Source: a virus
Length of the DNA: 36,616 bases
Virus record (IMG/VR): IMGVR_UViG_3300046616_000409
Location: 1-36,616 of that record
Reading direction: 5' to 3' (one strand)
In this document: piece after piece, positions 15,638 to 22,787 of the stretch
Numbering within the stretch: the first letter of the stretch is position 1
Layout: every line of letters begins with the position of its first letter
Position numbers and translations under genes: made by a program
The notes under the pieces: generated by a model
What the model saw: the letters and a program-made list of their open reading frames with translations, nothing else
What the model was told of the DNA's origin: nothing
The model's database searches: none

Positions 15638-17395
15638 ATGAATGAAGCCGCCCACCCACCGATGGACCCCCGCCGCCAGGCCAAATTTTTGTACTGGACG
15701 GGTTGGCGCGTCACCGATATCGCCGACTTCCTGAGCGAGAAAGAAAAAACCATCCACTCTTGGAAGGCCCGCGACGACTGGGACCGGGCCGACAACGTCG
15801 AGCGTATTGGCGGCGCGTTGGAAGCCCGTCTGGTGCAACTGATCCTCAAAGAGGGCAAGAGCGGGGGCGACTTTAAGGAAATCGATCTGCTGCATCGGCA
15901 ACTGGAGCGGCAGGCGCGCATTCAGCGTTTCCAGGGCGGCGGTACCGAAACTGACCTCAATCCGAAGTTGGCCGCGCGCAACGCTGAACCCAAAAAACAA
16001 GCCAAGCGTAACGATTTCTCCGAGGACGACTTCGAGAAGTTGGAAGAGGCATTCCGAGACGGTTGCTTTGCGTACCAGCTCGATTGGTACCGGTCGATGA
16101 ACCAACGCACCCGAATGCTGCTCAAGAGCCGGCAGATCGGGGCGACCTATTACTTCGCCCGCGAGGCATTGATCGATGCGCTGAAGACCGGGCGGAACCA
16201 GATTTTCCTGTCCGCCAGCAAGGCTCAGGCCCACCAGTTCAAGAACTACATGCAAGCGTTCGTCAGCGATGTGCTGGGTCGGCAACTGACAGGTGATCCG
16301 ATCGTACTAGCCAATGGCGCCGAATTGCATTTTCTCGGTACCAACTACCGCACGGCCCAAGGCCGCTCGGGCAACTTCTACTTTGACGAATTCTTCTGGA
16401 CTCACAAGTTCGAGGAATTGAACAAAGTCGCCTCGGGCATGGCGCTGCACAAACACTGGCGCAAAACCTACTTTTCGACGCCGTCGAGCATGGCCCATGA
16501 GGCGTACAAGCTATGGACCGGAGAGCGTTTCAACAAAGGTAAGCCGACAGCCCAGCATCTCAAACTGGACGTCAGCCACGACGCATTAGCGCAGGGACGA
16601 CTGTGCGAGGACCGGATCTGGCGCCAGATCGTGACGATCATGGATGCCGAGCAGCGTGGCTGCGATCTGTTTGACCTGGATGAACTGCGCTTTGAATACA
16701 ACGCCGAGCAGTTCGCCAACCTGCTGATGTGCCAGTTCGTCGATGACGGCGCCTCGATCTTCCCTTTGAACATGTTGCAACCGTGCATGGTGGACAGCTG
16801 GGTGGAATGGGGGGAGGACTACAAACCATTCGCCGCGCGGCCCTTTGGCGATCGGCAGGTCTGGGTAGGCTATGACCCCGCCGAAACTGGTGACAGCGCC
16901 GGTCTGATCGTAGTGGCGCCGCCGCTGGTGCCGGGCGGCAAATTCCGCGTGCTCGAGCGTCACCAATTTCGGGGCATGGACTTCGCGGCGCAGGCCGAGG
17001 CCATTCGCCAGGTAACCAAACGCTACTGGGTGACGTACATCGGTGTCGACGTTACTGGCCTAGGTAGCGGCGTGGCCCAGCTGGTGCGCCAATTTTTCCC
17101 TGCCGTGACCACGTTCAGCTACTCACCTGAAGTCAAAACCCGCCTGGTACTCAAGGCTTATGACGTGATTAAAAACGGACGTCTGGAATTCGATGCCGGC
17201 TGGACGGATATGGCCTCCAGCTTGATGGCCATCCGCAAGACCATAACCGCGTCGGGGCGGCAGTTCACCTATACGGCCGGTCGTAACGACGAAACCGGCC
17301 ACGCCGACTTGGCATGGGCACTGTTCCATGCCCTGCACAACGAGCCGCTGGAAGGGCAGACAACTGCCAACACCGGCATCATGGAGATTTACTGA
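15638..17395 (+). CDS. P: Terminase large subunit / ATPase gpP
   Basis: This 585-residue packaging motor matches P2 gpP. It has an N-terminal helix-turn-helix-like segment (MDPRRQAKFLYWTGWRVTDIADFL and IHSWKARDDW), an ATPase with LLKSRQIGATYYF in place of a classical Walker A and GNFYFDEFFW as Walker B, and a C-terminal nuclease region starting VGYDPAETGDSAGLIVV. The ATG at 15638 lacks a clear ribosome site and lies 57 bases from the late dyad. The methionine at 15662 (MDPRRQ) is an alternative start. The stop overlaps the portal start by one base. Confidence 0.95.
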   Translation: MNEAAHPPMDPRRQAKFLYWTGWRVTDIADFLSEKEKTIHSWKARDDWDRADNVERIGGALEARLVQLILKEGKSGGDFKEIDLLHRQLERQARIQRFQGGGTETDLNPKLAARNAEPKKQAKRNDFSEDDFEKLEEAFRDGCFAYQLDWYRSMNQRTRMLLKSRQIGATYYFAREALIDALKTGRNQIFLSASKAQAHQFKNYMQAFVSDVLGRQLTGDPIVLANGAELHFLGTNYRTAQGRSGNFYFDEFFWTHKFEELNKVASGMALHKHWRKTYFSTPSSMAHEAYKLWTGERFNKGKPTAQHLKLDVSHDALAQGRLCEDRIWRQIVTIMDAEQRGCDLFDLDELRFEYNAEQFANLLMCQFVDDGASIFPLNMLQPCMVDSWVEWGEDYKPFAARPFGDRQVWVGYDPAETGDSAGLIVVAPPLVPGGKFRVLERHQFRGMDFAAQAEAIRQVTKRYWVTYIGVDVTGLGSGVAQLVRQFFPAVTTFSYSPEVKTRLVLKAYDVIKNGRLEFDAGWTDMASSLMAIRKTITASGRQFTYTAGRNDETGHADLAWALFHALHNEPLEGQTTANTGIMEIY

Positions 17396-18402
17396 TGACT
17401 ACTGATCTGGTTGAGGCGTTGCCGGCGCAGGCTCAAGCCCACGCTTTTACCTTCGGCGATCCGGTACCGGTGCTCGACGGCCGGGAGATCCTCGACTACC
17501 TGGAGTGCTGGTCAAACGGGCGCTGGTACGAGCCGCCGTTGTCGTTGGATGGCTTGGCCAAGGCTACGCGTTCCAGCGTGTACCTTCAGTCGGGCATCAA
17601 TTTTAAGCGCAACGCCCTGGCCCGGACGTTCATTCCACACAAACTGATGAGCCGACAGGCCTTCGAGCAGATCGCACTGGACTTCATCTGGTGCGGCAAT
17701 GGGTATCTGGAGAAACGCGACAACATGTTGCGCCAGGCGCTGGGGTTGGTACCGGCGATGGCCAAGTATGTAAGGCGAGGGATCGAGGAGGGGAGCTACT
17801 ACCAGGTGCGGGGCTGGCGTGATGAACATGAGTTCCGCAAGCACAGCATCTGCCATTTGCGAGAGGCCGATATCAATCAGGAGATCTACGGCCTGCCCGA
17901 ATGGCTGTCAGCGCTACAGAGCGCCTTGTTAAACGAGGCGGCCACGTTATTCCGGCGCAAGTACTACCAGAACGGCAGTCACGCCGGATTCATCCTCTAC
18001 ATGACCGACGCCGCGCAGAACGAGGATTTCGTCACCGACCTACGCGATGCGATGAAGAGTAGCAAAGGACCGGGCAACTTTCGAAACCTGTTCATGTACG
18101 CGCCGAATGGGAAGAAGGACGGCATTCAGCTGATCCCGATCAGTGAGGTCGCGGCCAAAGATGATTTTGGCTCGATCAAGAACATCAGCCGCGACGATCT
18201 GCTGGCGGGCATGCGCATTTATCCACAGCTGATGGGCATTGTTCCGCAGAACTCGGGGGGCTTTGGTTCGATGCGCGAAGCCGCCCAAGTTTGGGGGCTG
18301 AATGAACTGGAGCCACTGCAGGCGCGCCTGCTTCAAATTAATGAATGGCTGGGCGAGGAAGTTATTCGCTTCAAGCCTTTTGAGCTTGGAGAGGGGAAGT
18401 AA
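17395..18402 (+). CDS. Q: Portal protein gpQ
   Basis: This 335-residue protein is the P2 gpQ dodecameric portal through which DNA enters and leaves the head. Typical stretches are FTFGDPVPVLDGREILDYLECW, LDFIWCGNGYLEKRDN, RRKYYQNGSHAGFILYMTDA and MGIVPQNSGGFGSMREAAQVW. The ATG overlaps the terminase stop (TGATG), with GGAG 9 bases before it. Length is normal. Confidence 0.96.
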   Translation: MTTDLVEALPAQAQAHAFTFGDPVPVLDGREILDYLECWSNGRWYEPPLSLDGLAKATRSSVYLQSGINFKRNALARTFIPHKLMSRQAFEQIALDFIWCGNGYLEKRDNMLRQALGLVPAMAKYVRRGIEEGSYYQVRGWRDEHEFRKHSICHLREADINQEIYGLPEWLSALQSALLNEAATLFRRKYYQNGSHAGFILYMTDAAQNEDFVTDLRDAMKSSKGPGNFRNLFMYAPNGKKDGIQLIPISEVAAKDDFGSIKNISRDDLLAGMRIYPQLMGIVPQNSGGFGSMREAAQVWGLNELEPLQARLLQINEWLGEEVIRFKPFELGEGK

Positions 18403-18494
18403 ACCCCGCGCAGTGAATAAACGAGGCGACGAGCCGGTGCGTCAACACCAGCTCGACGTCGTACCACTCGAGCATTCCGAGTGATCCAACCCAA

Positions 18495-18527
18495 GGCCTC
18501 GCCCCACTGCGCAGGGGGGGCGAAGCC
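18495..18527 (+). other. Hairpin between portal and methylase genes
   Basis: GGCCTCGCCCC ... GGGGGGCGAAGCC can pair as an 11-bp stem with a few mismatches. No T run follows on the + strand. Together with a distant inverted pair (18403-18414 against about 18505-18517) it gives the 159-base Q-dam gap considerable structure. A partial terminator or attenuator is possible. Confidence 0.4.
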
Positions 18528-18561
18528 TAAGCGAATCCAATAGCAGAGACAAGGATCACTT

Positions 18562-19323
18562 ATGTCTACACCAATTTTCCCTTGGATGGGCGGAAAGCGC
18601 CGCATGGCCAAACACATCCTGCCTGAGTTCCCTGAGCACGAATGCTATGTCGAGCCGTTCTGCGGTGGCGCAGCATTGTTCTTCATGAAAGAGCAGAGCC
18701 ATGTGGAAGTAATCAACGACTTCGATGGTGAAGTGGTCAACCTGTACCGAGTGGTGGCGCATCACCTGGAGGAGCTGGTCCGGCAATTTCGCTGGTCGCT
18801 GGTCAGCCGCAAGATGTTTGAATGGACCAACATGCAGATCCCGGAAACGCTGACTGATATTCAGCGGGCCGCGCGGTTTTTCTACCTGCAGCAGCAGTGC
18901 TTTGGCGCCAAGCCCACTGGACGCACCTTCGGTACCGCGACCACCTCGCCGCCCAGGCTGAACCTATTGCGTATTGAGGAGAAGCTCAGCGAAGCGCACC
19001 TGCGGTTGGCTCGGACTACCATCGAGCACCTCGACTGGAAAGAATGCATCCGTCGGTACGATCGCCCGCACACGCTGTTTTACCTCGATCCGCCCTACTG
19101 GGAAACGGCAGGGTACGCACCTGGTGCATTCAATTTTGAGCAGTATCAGGCAATGGCTGAACTGGCGGCATCGATCAAGGGCCATATGGTCATCTCAATC
19201 AACGATCATCCGCAGATCCGAAGGGTGTTCTCTGGGCTTCGGCTGAAGGAAGTGCCGTTCCGGCATATGGTGGGGGGGCAGGGCGGCAAGCAGGCCAATG
19301 AGTTGATCTATTTCAACTGGTGA
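18562..19323 (+). CDS. DNA adenine methylase (Dam/DpnM-type)
   Basis: This 253-residue N6-adenine methyltransferase of the alpha group has FPWMGGKRRM (residues 6-15, AdoMet-binding motif X), VEPFCGGAALFF (motif I), VINDFD, and the catalytic DPPY at about residues 174-177 in FYLDPPYWETAGY. The ATG has AAGGA upstream. It follows the portal gene and is itself followed by a strong terminator, so it is probably a late gene. It probably modifies phage DNA (perhaps GATC) as protection from restriction. No cognate restriction enzyme is present. Confidence 0.93.
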   Translation: MSTPIFPWMGGKRRMAKHILPEFPEHECYVEPFCGGAALFFMKEQSHVEVINDFDGEVVNLYRVVAHHLEELVRQFRWSLVSRKMFEWTNMQIPETLTDIQRAARFFYLQQQCFGAKPTGRTFGTATTSPPRLNLLRIEEKLSEAHLRLARTTIEHLDWKECIRRYDRPHTLFYLDPPYWETAGYAPGAFNFEQYQAMAELAASIKGHMVISINDHPQIRRVFSGLRLKEVPFRHMVGGQGGKQANELIYFNW

Positions 19324-19362
19324 CAGGCGCGCCAAATAGGCGCTGAGATGAATGACTTTACT

Positions 19363-19386
19363 GCCGCCCTCGGGCGGCTTTTTTGT
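19363..19386 (+). terminator. Rho-independent terminator after the methylase gene
   Basis: GCCGCCCTCGGGCGGC followed by TTTTTT is a GC-rich hairpin with a T run 40 bases after the methylase stop. It ends the rightward P-Q-methylase transcript. It lies back to back with a leftward terminator at 19391-19422. Confidence 0.9.
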
Positions 19387-19390
19387 GGGC

Positions 19391-19422
19391 AAAAAAAACC
19401 GCCTCAGCCGAAGCTGAAGCGG
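19391..19422 (-). terminator. Rho-independent terminator, leftward
   Basis: On the - strand CCGCTTCAGC-TTCG-GCTGAGGCGG is a 10-bp stem with one wobble and a stable TTCG loop, followed by eight Ts. It begins 16 bases after the stop of the 33-codon frame at 19438-19539, which argues that transcription passes through that frame. Confidence 0.92.
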
Positions 19423-19437
19423 TCCATCCTGCCGACC

Positions 19438-19539
19438 TTATTGCAGGTCGTCGAAGCGATCCCGCAGCAGTTCAAAGACGTGCTGAACACGTACACAAAC
19501 CACCACGAAATCCCACGCATGTTTCAAAAATTTCAACAT
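19438..19539 (-). CDS. 33-residue micro-protein before terminator
   Basis: The frame reads MLKFLKHAWDFVVVCVRVQH and then 13 more residues (FELLRDRFDDLQ-type end), with GGAGGGCCAAGC placing a good ribosome site 6-8 bases before the ATG and a strong terminator 16 bases after the TAA. The peptide has a basic N-terminus, a central run of Val/Phe/Cys and an amphipathic acidic end. It could be a membrane-associated peptide or an unannotated regulator. I do not recognise it. The neat ribosome site-ORF-terminator unit is the main support. Confidence 0.5.
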   Translation of the reverse strand: MLKFLKHAWDFVVVCVRVQHVFELLRDRFDDLQ

Positions 19540-19605
19540 GCTTGGCCCTCCCGTCGTTGGGCCAGACCTCCAGCACACTTACCGGACTTGTGTGCCTTCG
19601 GGATC

Positions 19606-19625
19606 ACGTCAATGCTCCCTGTGAG
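19606..19625. repeat. 20-bp direct repeat, copy 1
   Basis: ACGTCAATGCTCCCTGTGAG occurs here and again, unchanged, at 20010-20029. On the - strand it reads with a TTGACG, a -35-like hexamer, upstream of the micro-ORF. The two copies flank the candidate cos region. Confidence 0.85.
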
Positions 19626-19639
19626 GCGGCTGAGCTGAT

Positions 19640-20067
19640 GGACGCCTTCTGAGTCATCCGCACGGATTACTAGCCCGTGTCAGTAAGGCCGCCGCACGGC
19701 ATTTGCTAACACCGTGCGAGTGCCTGCATGGTAACGAATTTATTTCCGACGTGGTGCGGCGTATCGGCTCATTGGCTGTGTATAAAAGAGCACTTTTTCG
19801 GCCAGAGCGAGGCACTACGGGGCTTTGGCGGGGGAAAGATTTTTTTCGAAAAATGGGCCTATTTGCTCGACTGCACAAAAAAACCATCAAAAAAGGACTT
19901 TTTTACCAAAAGGGCCGTACCAATCCCTACATCTTGTGTTTTGCGCGCGCCACAAAACCGTCAATCGTTAATTATTGCCACTGCAAGTGCCACCTTGTAC
20001 CCTGTGGATACGTCAATGCTCCCTGTGAGTACGAAGGCCCGGCCACTAACTGGGCTTTCGACGAAAA
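19640..20067. other. Noncoding region with candidate cos (packaging) site
   Basis: No convincing gene lies in this stretch. In P2-like phages cos lies beside Q, so this is the expected packaging site. GGCGGGGGAAAGA at 19827-19839 resembles the end of the P2 cohesive sequence as I remember it (GGCGAGGCGGGGAAAGCAC). It is followed by many A/T tracts of 5-7 bases from 19840 to 19910, which suggest bent DNA. A perfect hairpin CGCACGG/CCGTGCG lies at 19693-19718. The exact cut position cannot be set by eye. Confidence 0.55.
20010..20029. repeat. 20-bp direct repeat, copy 2
   Basis: This is identical to 19606-19625 and in the same orientation, 404 bases away. Downstream on the - strand lies the AT-rich, A-tract region near the candidate cos site. 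It could be a protein-binding or promoter element, or a trace of a duplication. Confidence 0.85.
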
Positions 20068-20095
20068 AGCCGCCCGACTAAGGCGGCTTTTTTTT
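20068..20095. terminator. Bidirectional terminator after leftward small-gene operon
   Basis: AGCCGCC-CGACTA-AGGCGGCT is flanked by AAAAA on the left and TTTTTTTT on the right, so it can work in both directions. It ends the leftward three-gene unit whose last stop is at 20120 and shields the cos region from rightward and leftward reads. Confidence 0.85.
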
Positions 20096-20119
20096 GCCTG
20101 TCATTTGCCCCGTGACCCG

Positions 20120-20368
20120 TCACGGCTCCACGCTAAACCCGCGCAAACCGATGCCATCAGCAAAACGCCCGACCGCGGTCAGGCTGGCCCACGTCCTGAC
20201 CTTCTCCCGCCGTGAGCGCACCGGTACCCATCGCGCACCGCTGCCACCCAAGCGGATCGACAGCCCCCACTCAGCTCCGCCGTCCACTCGGGCCACCAGA
20301 CACTCGCGCACCGCGTGCTGTTCGACCAGCGCGCGCAGCACCTCTTCCTGTATGCCTTCGCCAATCAC
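20120..20368 (-). CDS. Small protein, possible ParC-like partition-associated family
   Basis: This 82-residue protein (MIGEGIQEEVLRALVEQHAVRECLVARVDGG) is rich in Arg and Val. Its layout, a short helical start, a beta meander with WGLSIRLGG and WVPVRSRREKVRTWASLTAVGRFADGIGLRGFSV, loosely resembles small ParC/KfrB-like partition-associated proteins of Pseudomonas mobile elements. This resemblance is from memory and weak. It is the last of three genes joined by four-base ATGA overlaps. Confidence 0.75.
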   Translation of the reverse strand: MIGEGIQEEVLRALVEQHAVRECLVARVDGGAEWGLSIRLGGSGARWVPVRSRREKVRTWASLTAVGRFADGIGLRGFSVEP

Positions 20369-20628
20369 TGTTCCAGCACCAGTTGCCGCGCCGTCGCCGC
20401 GTGGTCAAAGACCAGGTACAGGCCCTCGGTGCTGGCCGGGTTCAGCGCCTTGACCGTTTCGATGCCGAGGCCAAAGCCTTCGGCGCGGTCCGCCGCGCGG
20501 GTGCAGTCGGCCGCCGTGCGCGCCAGGGCGATGTTGCTTAGGAGTTTCAGCGCCTGGGCGTGGATCGCGTGCGGCAGATTCAGCGCCGCCAGCGGATCGT
20601 CTCGTTCATGGCTGTCGCGGCCGGTCAT
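20365..20628 (-). CDS. Hypothetical protein, middle gene of small operon
   Basis: This 87-residue, mostly helical protein (DDPLAALNLPHAIHAQALKLLSNIALARTAADCTRAADRAEGFGLG) has four-base overlaps on both sides, good evidence of translation. It has no membrane segment or known motif. It is encoded between cos and attP, where P2 keeps tin and old, so an accessory function is possible. I do not recognise the family. Confidence 0.78.
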   Translation of the reverse strand: MTGRDSHERDDPLAALNLPHAIHAQALKLLSNIALARTAADCTRAADRAEGFGLGIETVKALNPASTEGLYLVFDHAATARQLVLEQ

Positions 20629-20909
20629 CCCAACATCAACCGGCTGAGCGTGGCGGCGGTCGTAAACACCGTGCGCAATTGATCGACCACTTCACCAAAG
20701 CGCGCCGCTTGCAGGCCCAGCAGGAAGCCATCCGCGCGCGCCTCGACCAAGGCCAGGGCGCCGAGGTCTTGGGCGCGGCCGGCGCCGGCCAATTCCCGAT
20801 ACAAATGGTTGCCGGCCTCGGTGATCGCCGGCGGCAGACCCAGCAGATCGACCGGGGTTTTCAGGGATTGCAGCGTGCTGGGATCAACGGGCAGGTGACT
20901 ACGGGCCAT
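20625..20909 (-). CDS. Hypothetical protein, first gene of small operon
   Basis: This 94-residue protein starts MARSHLPVDPSTLQSLKTPVDLLGLPPAI, with AAGGAATATCTC as ribosome site at 20909. It is helical, Ala/Leu-rich, ending ATLSRLMLG. A longer frame upstream would run through a terminator and is ignored. It probably shares a complex with the two downstream proteins since all three are translationally coupled. Function unknown. Confidence 0.78.
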   Translation of the reverse strand: MARSHLPVDPSTLQSLKTPVDLLGLPPAITEAGNHLYRELAGAGRAQDLGALALVEARADGFLLGLQAARFGEVVDQLRTVFTTAATLSRLMLG

Positions 20910-21006
20910 GAGATATTCCTTTTCGAGTAAGTGGCCAACACTGCGTAAAACCAGAAGGCCGGGGTCTGGTGTGCCAGTGTAGGGGGGTGCTGGTATCCGT
21001 GACCAT

Positions 21007-21043
21007 AAAAAAGGCCCCCACACCTGGGCTTGGTGTGGGGGCC
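21007..21043 (-). terminator. Rho-independent terminator, leftward
   Basis: On the - strand a perfect 12-bp stem GGCCCCCACACC/GGTGTGGGGGCC with a 7-base loop is followed by TTTTTT. It ends the transcript of the three small genes at 21839 to 21076 and separates them from the next operon. Confidence 0.93.
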
Positions 21044-21075
21044 TGTTGAACATAAACGGCGTTACTCGTAACGCC

Positions 21076-21282
21076 TCACTCGCCCTTTTCTTCGCTGGCC
21101 TCCGCGCCGCACCATTCGCAACTTTCGCCAAAATCGGAATCATAATCATTCGTGGTGACTATCTGCGAATTGCCTTTCTGTTTCCCGTCGGCCTCGACGC
21201 AATCGTCGCACAGGGTCACGGTGGGGTACTGATCAGCCGCGCGGTCTGCGGACATATCGCCGTATACGGTACAGGTTTTCAT
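21076..21282 (-). CDS. Small zinc-ribbon-like protein
   Basis: This 68-residue acidic protein (MKTCTVYGDMSADRAADQYPTVTLCDDCVEADG) has two Cys-x-x-Cys knuckles, CDDC and CEWC, about 29 residues apart, that could bind one zinc ion. Similar small proteins are common in Pseudomonas genomes without known function. AAGGAGCGTTACCG is the ribosome site. It is the last gene before the terminator. Confidence 0.8.
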   Translation of the reverse strand: MKTCTVYGDMSADRAADQYPTVTLCDDCVEADGKQKGNSQIVTTNDYDSDFGESCEWCGAEASEEKGE

Positions 21283-21361
21283 CGGTAACGCTCCTTGGGT
21301 GGTGGCCCATTGTAATCACAGCGGAACCGGTGGGGTTCATTTCGTTATGGAAAACGCGGCG

Positions 21362-21598
21362 TCACTCGTTCGCGGAGGCTTTCAATTCGGCCTTGCGCTG
21401 GTTGCGCTGCTGATCGACCGCATCGTTCAGGCGACCGTGCTCGTCCCAATCGATCAGCCCTTCAGCGAACAACGCCTCCACGTACCCCCGCGTCCATAGA
21501 TTCAGTAGATCAACAGCGGCATACGACTCGGCGCCGGCGATCTTGGCAATCTGCTCCTGGGCACGGTAGAGGGTGGCGGGATGGTTCGGCTCGGCCAT
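21362..21598 (-). CDS. Hypothetical small helical protein
   Basis: This 78-residue protein starts MAEPNHPATLYRAQEQIAKIAGAESYAAVDLLNLWTRGYVEALFAEG. The ATG has CAGGAACCCC upstream. It is soluble, charged at the C-terminus (DQQRNQRKAELKASANE) and mostly helical. The family is common in Pseudomonas prophages as far as I recall, but has no known role. Confidence 0.75.
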   Translation of the reverse strand: MAEPNHPATLYRAQEQIAKIAGAESYAAVDLLNLWTRGYVEALFAEGLIDWDEHGRLNDAVDQQRNQRKAELKASANE

Positions 21599-21620
21599 GT
21601 TCGGGGTTCCTGTCAGAGCA

Positions 21621-21839
21621 TTACGGCTGGACGGCGTGTGCACCCAGGCTCAGTGGCGCGGTACCGAACTCCGGCGCCGGCTCACCGGCCTTTTGCCAGC
21701 CCAGGTGGTAACGGATCCAGCTGTCGTTGCCTTCGCTCATCGGCTGCAACTGCAGCAACGTCCAGCCATGGGAAATCGCAGTATTCGCCTCGGATTCGCT
21801 GTTGGTCGACTTGAGGCGTTTGGTGTCTTCAATGGCCAT
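21621..21839 (-). CDS. Hypothetical small protein
   Basis: This 72-residue protein (MAIEDTKRLKSTNSESEANTAISHGWTLLQLQPMSEG) has an excellent ribosome site, AAGGAGCAACACCG. It probably starts the three-gene transcript ending at the 21007-21043 terminator. HGWTLLQLQ and SWIRYHLGWQK suggest a small alpha/beta fold. No function is recognised. Confidence 0.75.
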   Translation of the reverse strand: MAIEDTKRLKSTNSESEANTAISHGWTLLQLQPMSEGNDSWIRYHLGWQKAGEPAPEFGTAPLSLGAHAVQP

Positions 21840-21956
21840 CGGTGTTGCTCCTTATGGGTATGGGGTGCCGGCAGTCTAGCAACGCGGGTCGCGCTCGGGT
21901 TCCTTTTCTTGATATGTGCGAACTGTTGATAGCTAAGGTCGGAAAGTTCTTTCCAG

Positions 21957-22163
21957 TTAGGGGCCAAATTTTTCCGGTACCGCTGTTACCCATACGTCGT
22001 TCTTCACACTGAGGGCGTGTAGGGCGGTGATCAGCACCCGGTCCAGAGCACTGTTGGAGGCGGAAAGTGTTTTGACTTGGCGCGCGCCGTCGTCCCCCCG
22101 CCACGCCTGCGGGCTAAATGTGTCGTTTTTTCTGCGCACCTGCAGCCAGCTCAAACCCGCCAA
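21957..22163 (-). pseudogene. Possible remnant of a larger coding sequence
   Basis: This frame has protein-like sequence (LSWLQVRRKNDTFSP, then VKTLSASNSALDRVLITALHALSVKNDVWVTAVPEKFGP) but no ATG, no ribosome site and only a TTG candidate start. The open frame extends upstream to about 22280 without a start. It may be the broken 3' end of a gene lost near the attachment site, or noncoding. It is next to attP, a common place for decay. Confidence 0.25.
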
Positions 22164-22741
22164 GGCTGGGGGCTGTCTGCACGATTGTGGGGTGGAAAAA
22201 GCCTGCGGATCCCTGCACGAGTTGGGTAAATGCCAAGGCGTGTCATGGCGGTCTCTGGCGGCGATATTCAGAGGTCACTCGGGAAAGGGGTTAGTTTTTC
22301 AAAACGGGGTGCGAGGTGGGCTGCGGACCCCGTATTTGCTGGGGCTGCGGGCTAACTTTGAAGGGTTAGTTATGGTTAGGTTGAGGGTTAGTAAATTGTA
22401 AGTAGTTGATATATAAGGAAATTATTTTATGTATTTTTAACATCTATAAAGGTTAGGAAATAACCCAGTGCTAACCAAAACCTAACCTGCGGCACTCGTT
22501 GCAAAGCCGCGCAGTACAAGGCTTTCAGGGTAGTCAGTAAAAAACTAACCGTCCTAACCGTTTTCCGATGGGTCAACATGAAAAGCCGAAAGCGCCTAGG
22601 GGGTGGGCGCTGGCACAGGTCCGTCAGATGTTGTGCACTCATGCTGGTGCGCAAACACTTCCAGATTTCAGTAACTGTCACCAAAACTGTCACCAGTTCT
22701 ACGCAACGTCACCTCTATACCGCTGGAAGCCTTGAAAATAG
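22164..22741. other. Noncoding region between small genes and attP
   Basis: No supported gene was found. The right half holds the GTTAG/CTAAC repeat array around an AT-rich core. The far right (22660-22700) has the repeated words AACTGTCACC, twice in 15 bases. Open frames here are short, read through the tRNA fragment, or lack ribosome sites. Confidence 0.6.
22287..22559. repeat. GTTAG/CTAAC inverted repeat array around an AT-rich core
   Basis: GGTTAG-type words occur at about 22287, 22363, 22374, 22385 and 22451, and their complement CTAACC at 22470, 22481, 22544 and 22553; a single CTAAC is also at 22351. Three of the left copies are spaced by 10-12 bases, close to one helical turn, and the right pairs by 9-11. 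Between them lies a run rich in A/T (22390-22450). Direct words on the left and inverted words on the right suggest binding sites for one protein, either integrase arm sites or a replication initiator. Confidence 0.65.
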
Positions 22742-22787
22742 TGGAGCGGGTGAAGGGAATCGAACCCTCGTTATCAGCTTGGGAAGC
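22742..22787 (-). other. attP: attP core: 3' part of tRNA-Gly(CCC)
   Basis: The - strand reads from the anticodon loop to the CCA end of a tRNA-Gly: TTCCCAA loop, GCTGA stem side, T arm GAGGGTTCGATTCCCTT and acceptor end CACCCGCTCCA. The 5' half of the tRNA (acceptor 5' strand and D arm) is missing, so it is an attachment-site fragment and not a gene. On integration the phage would rebuild the 3' end of the host tRNA-Gly. The 46-base length is my estimate of the identity block from memory of Pseudomonas tRNA-Gly(CCC). Confidence 0.85.

Noticed and set aside
19703-20215. 170-codon + strand frame across the cos region
   Set aside because: It runs through A-tract DNA, a terminator and antisense of a supported small gene, and the sequence (KKTIKKGLFYQKG) reflects the A runs.
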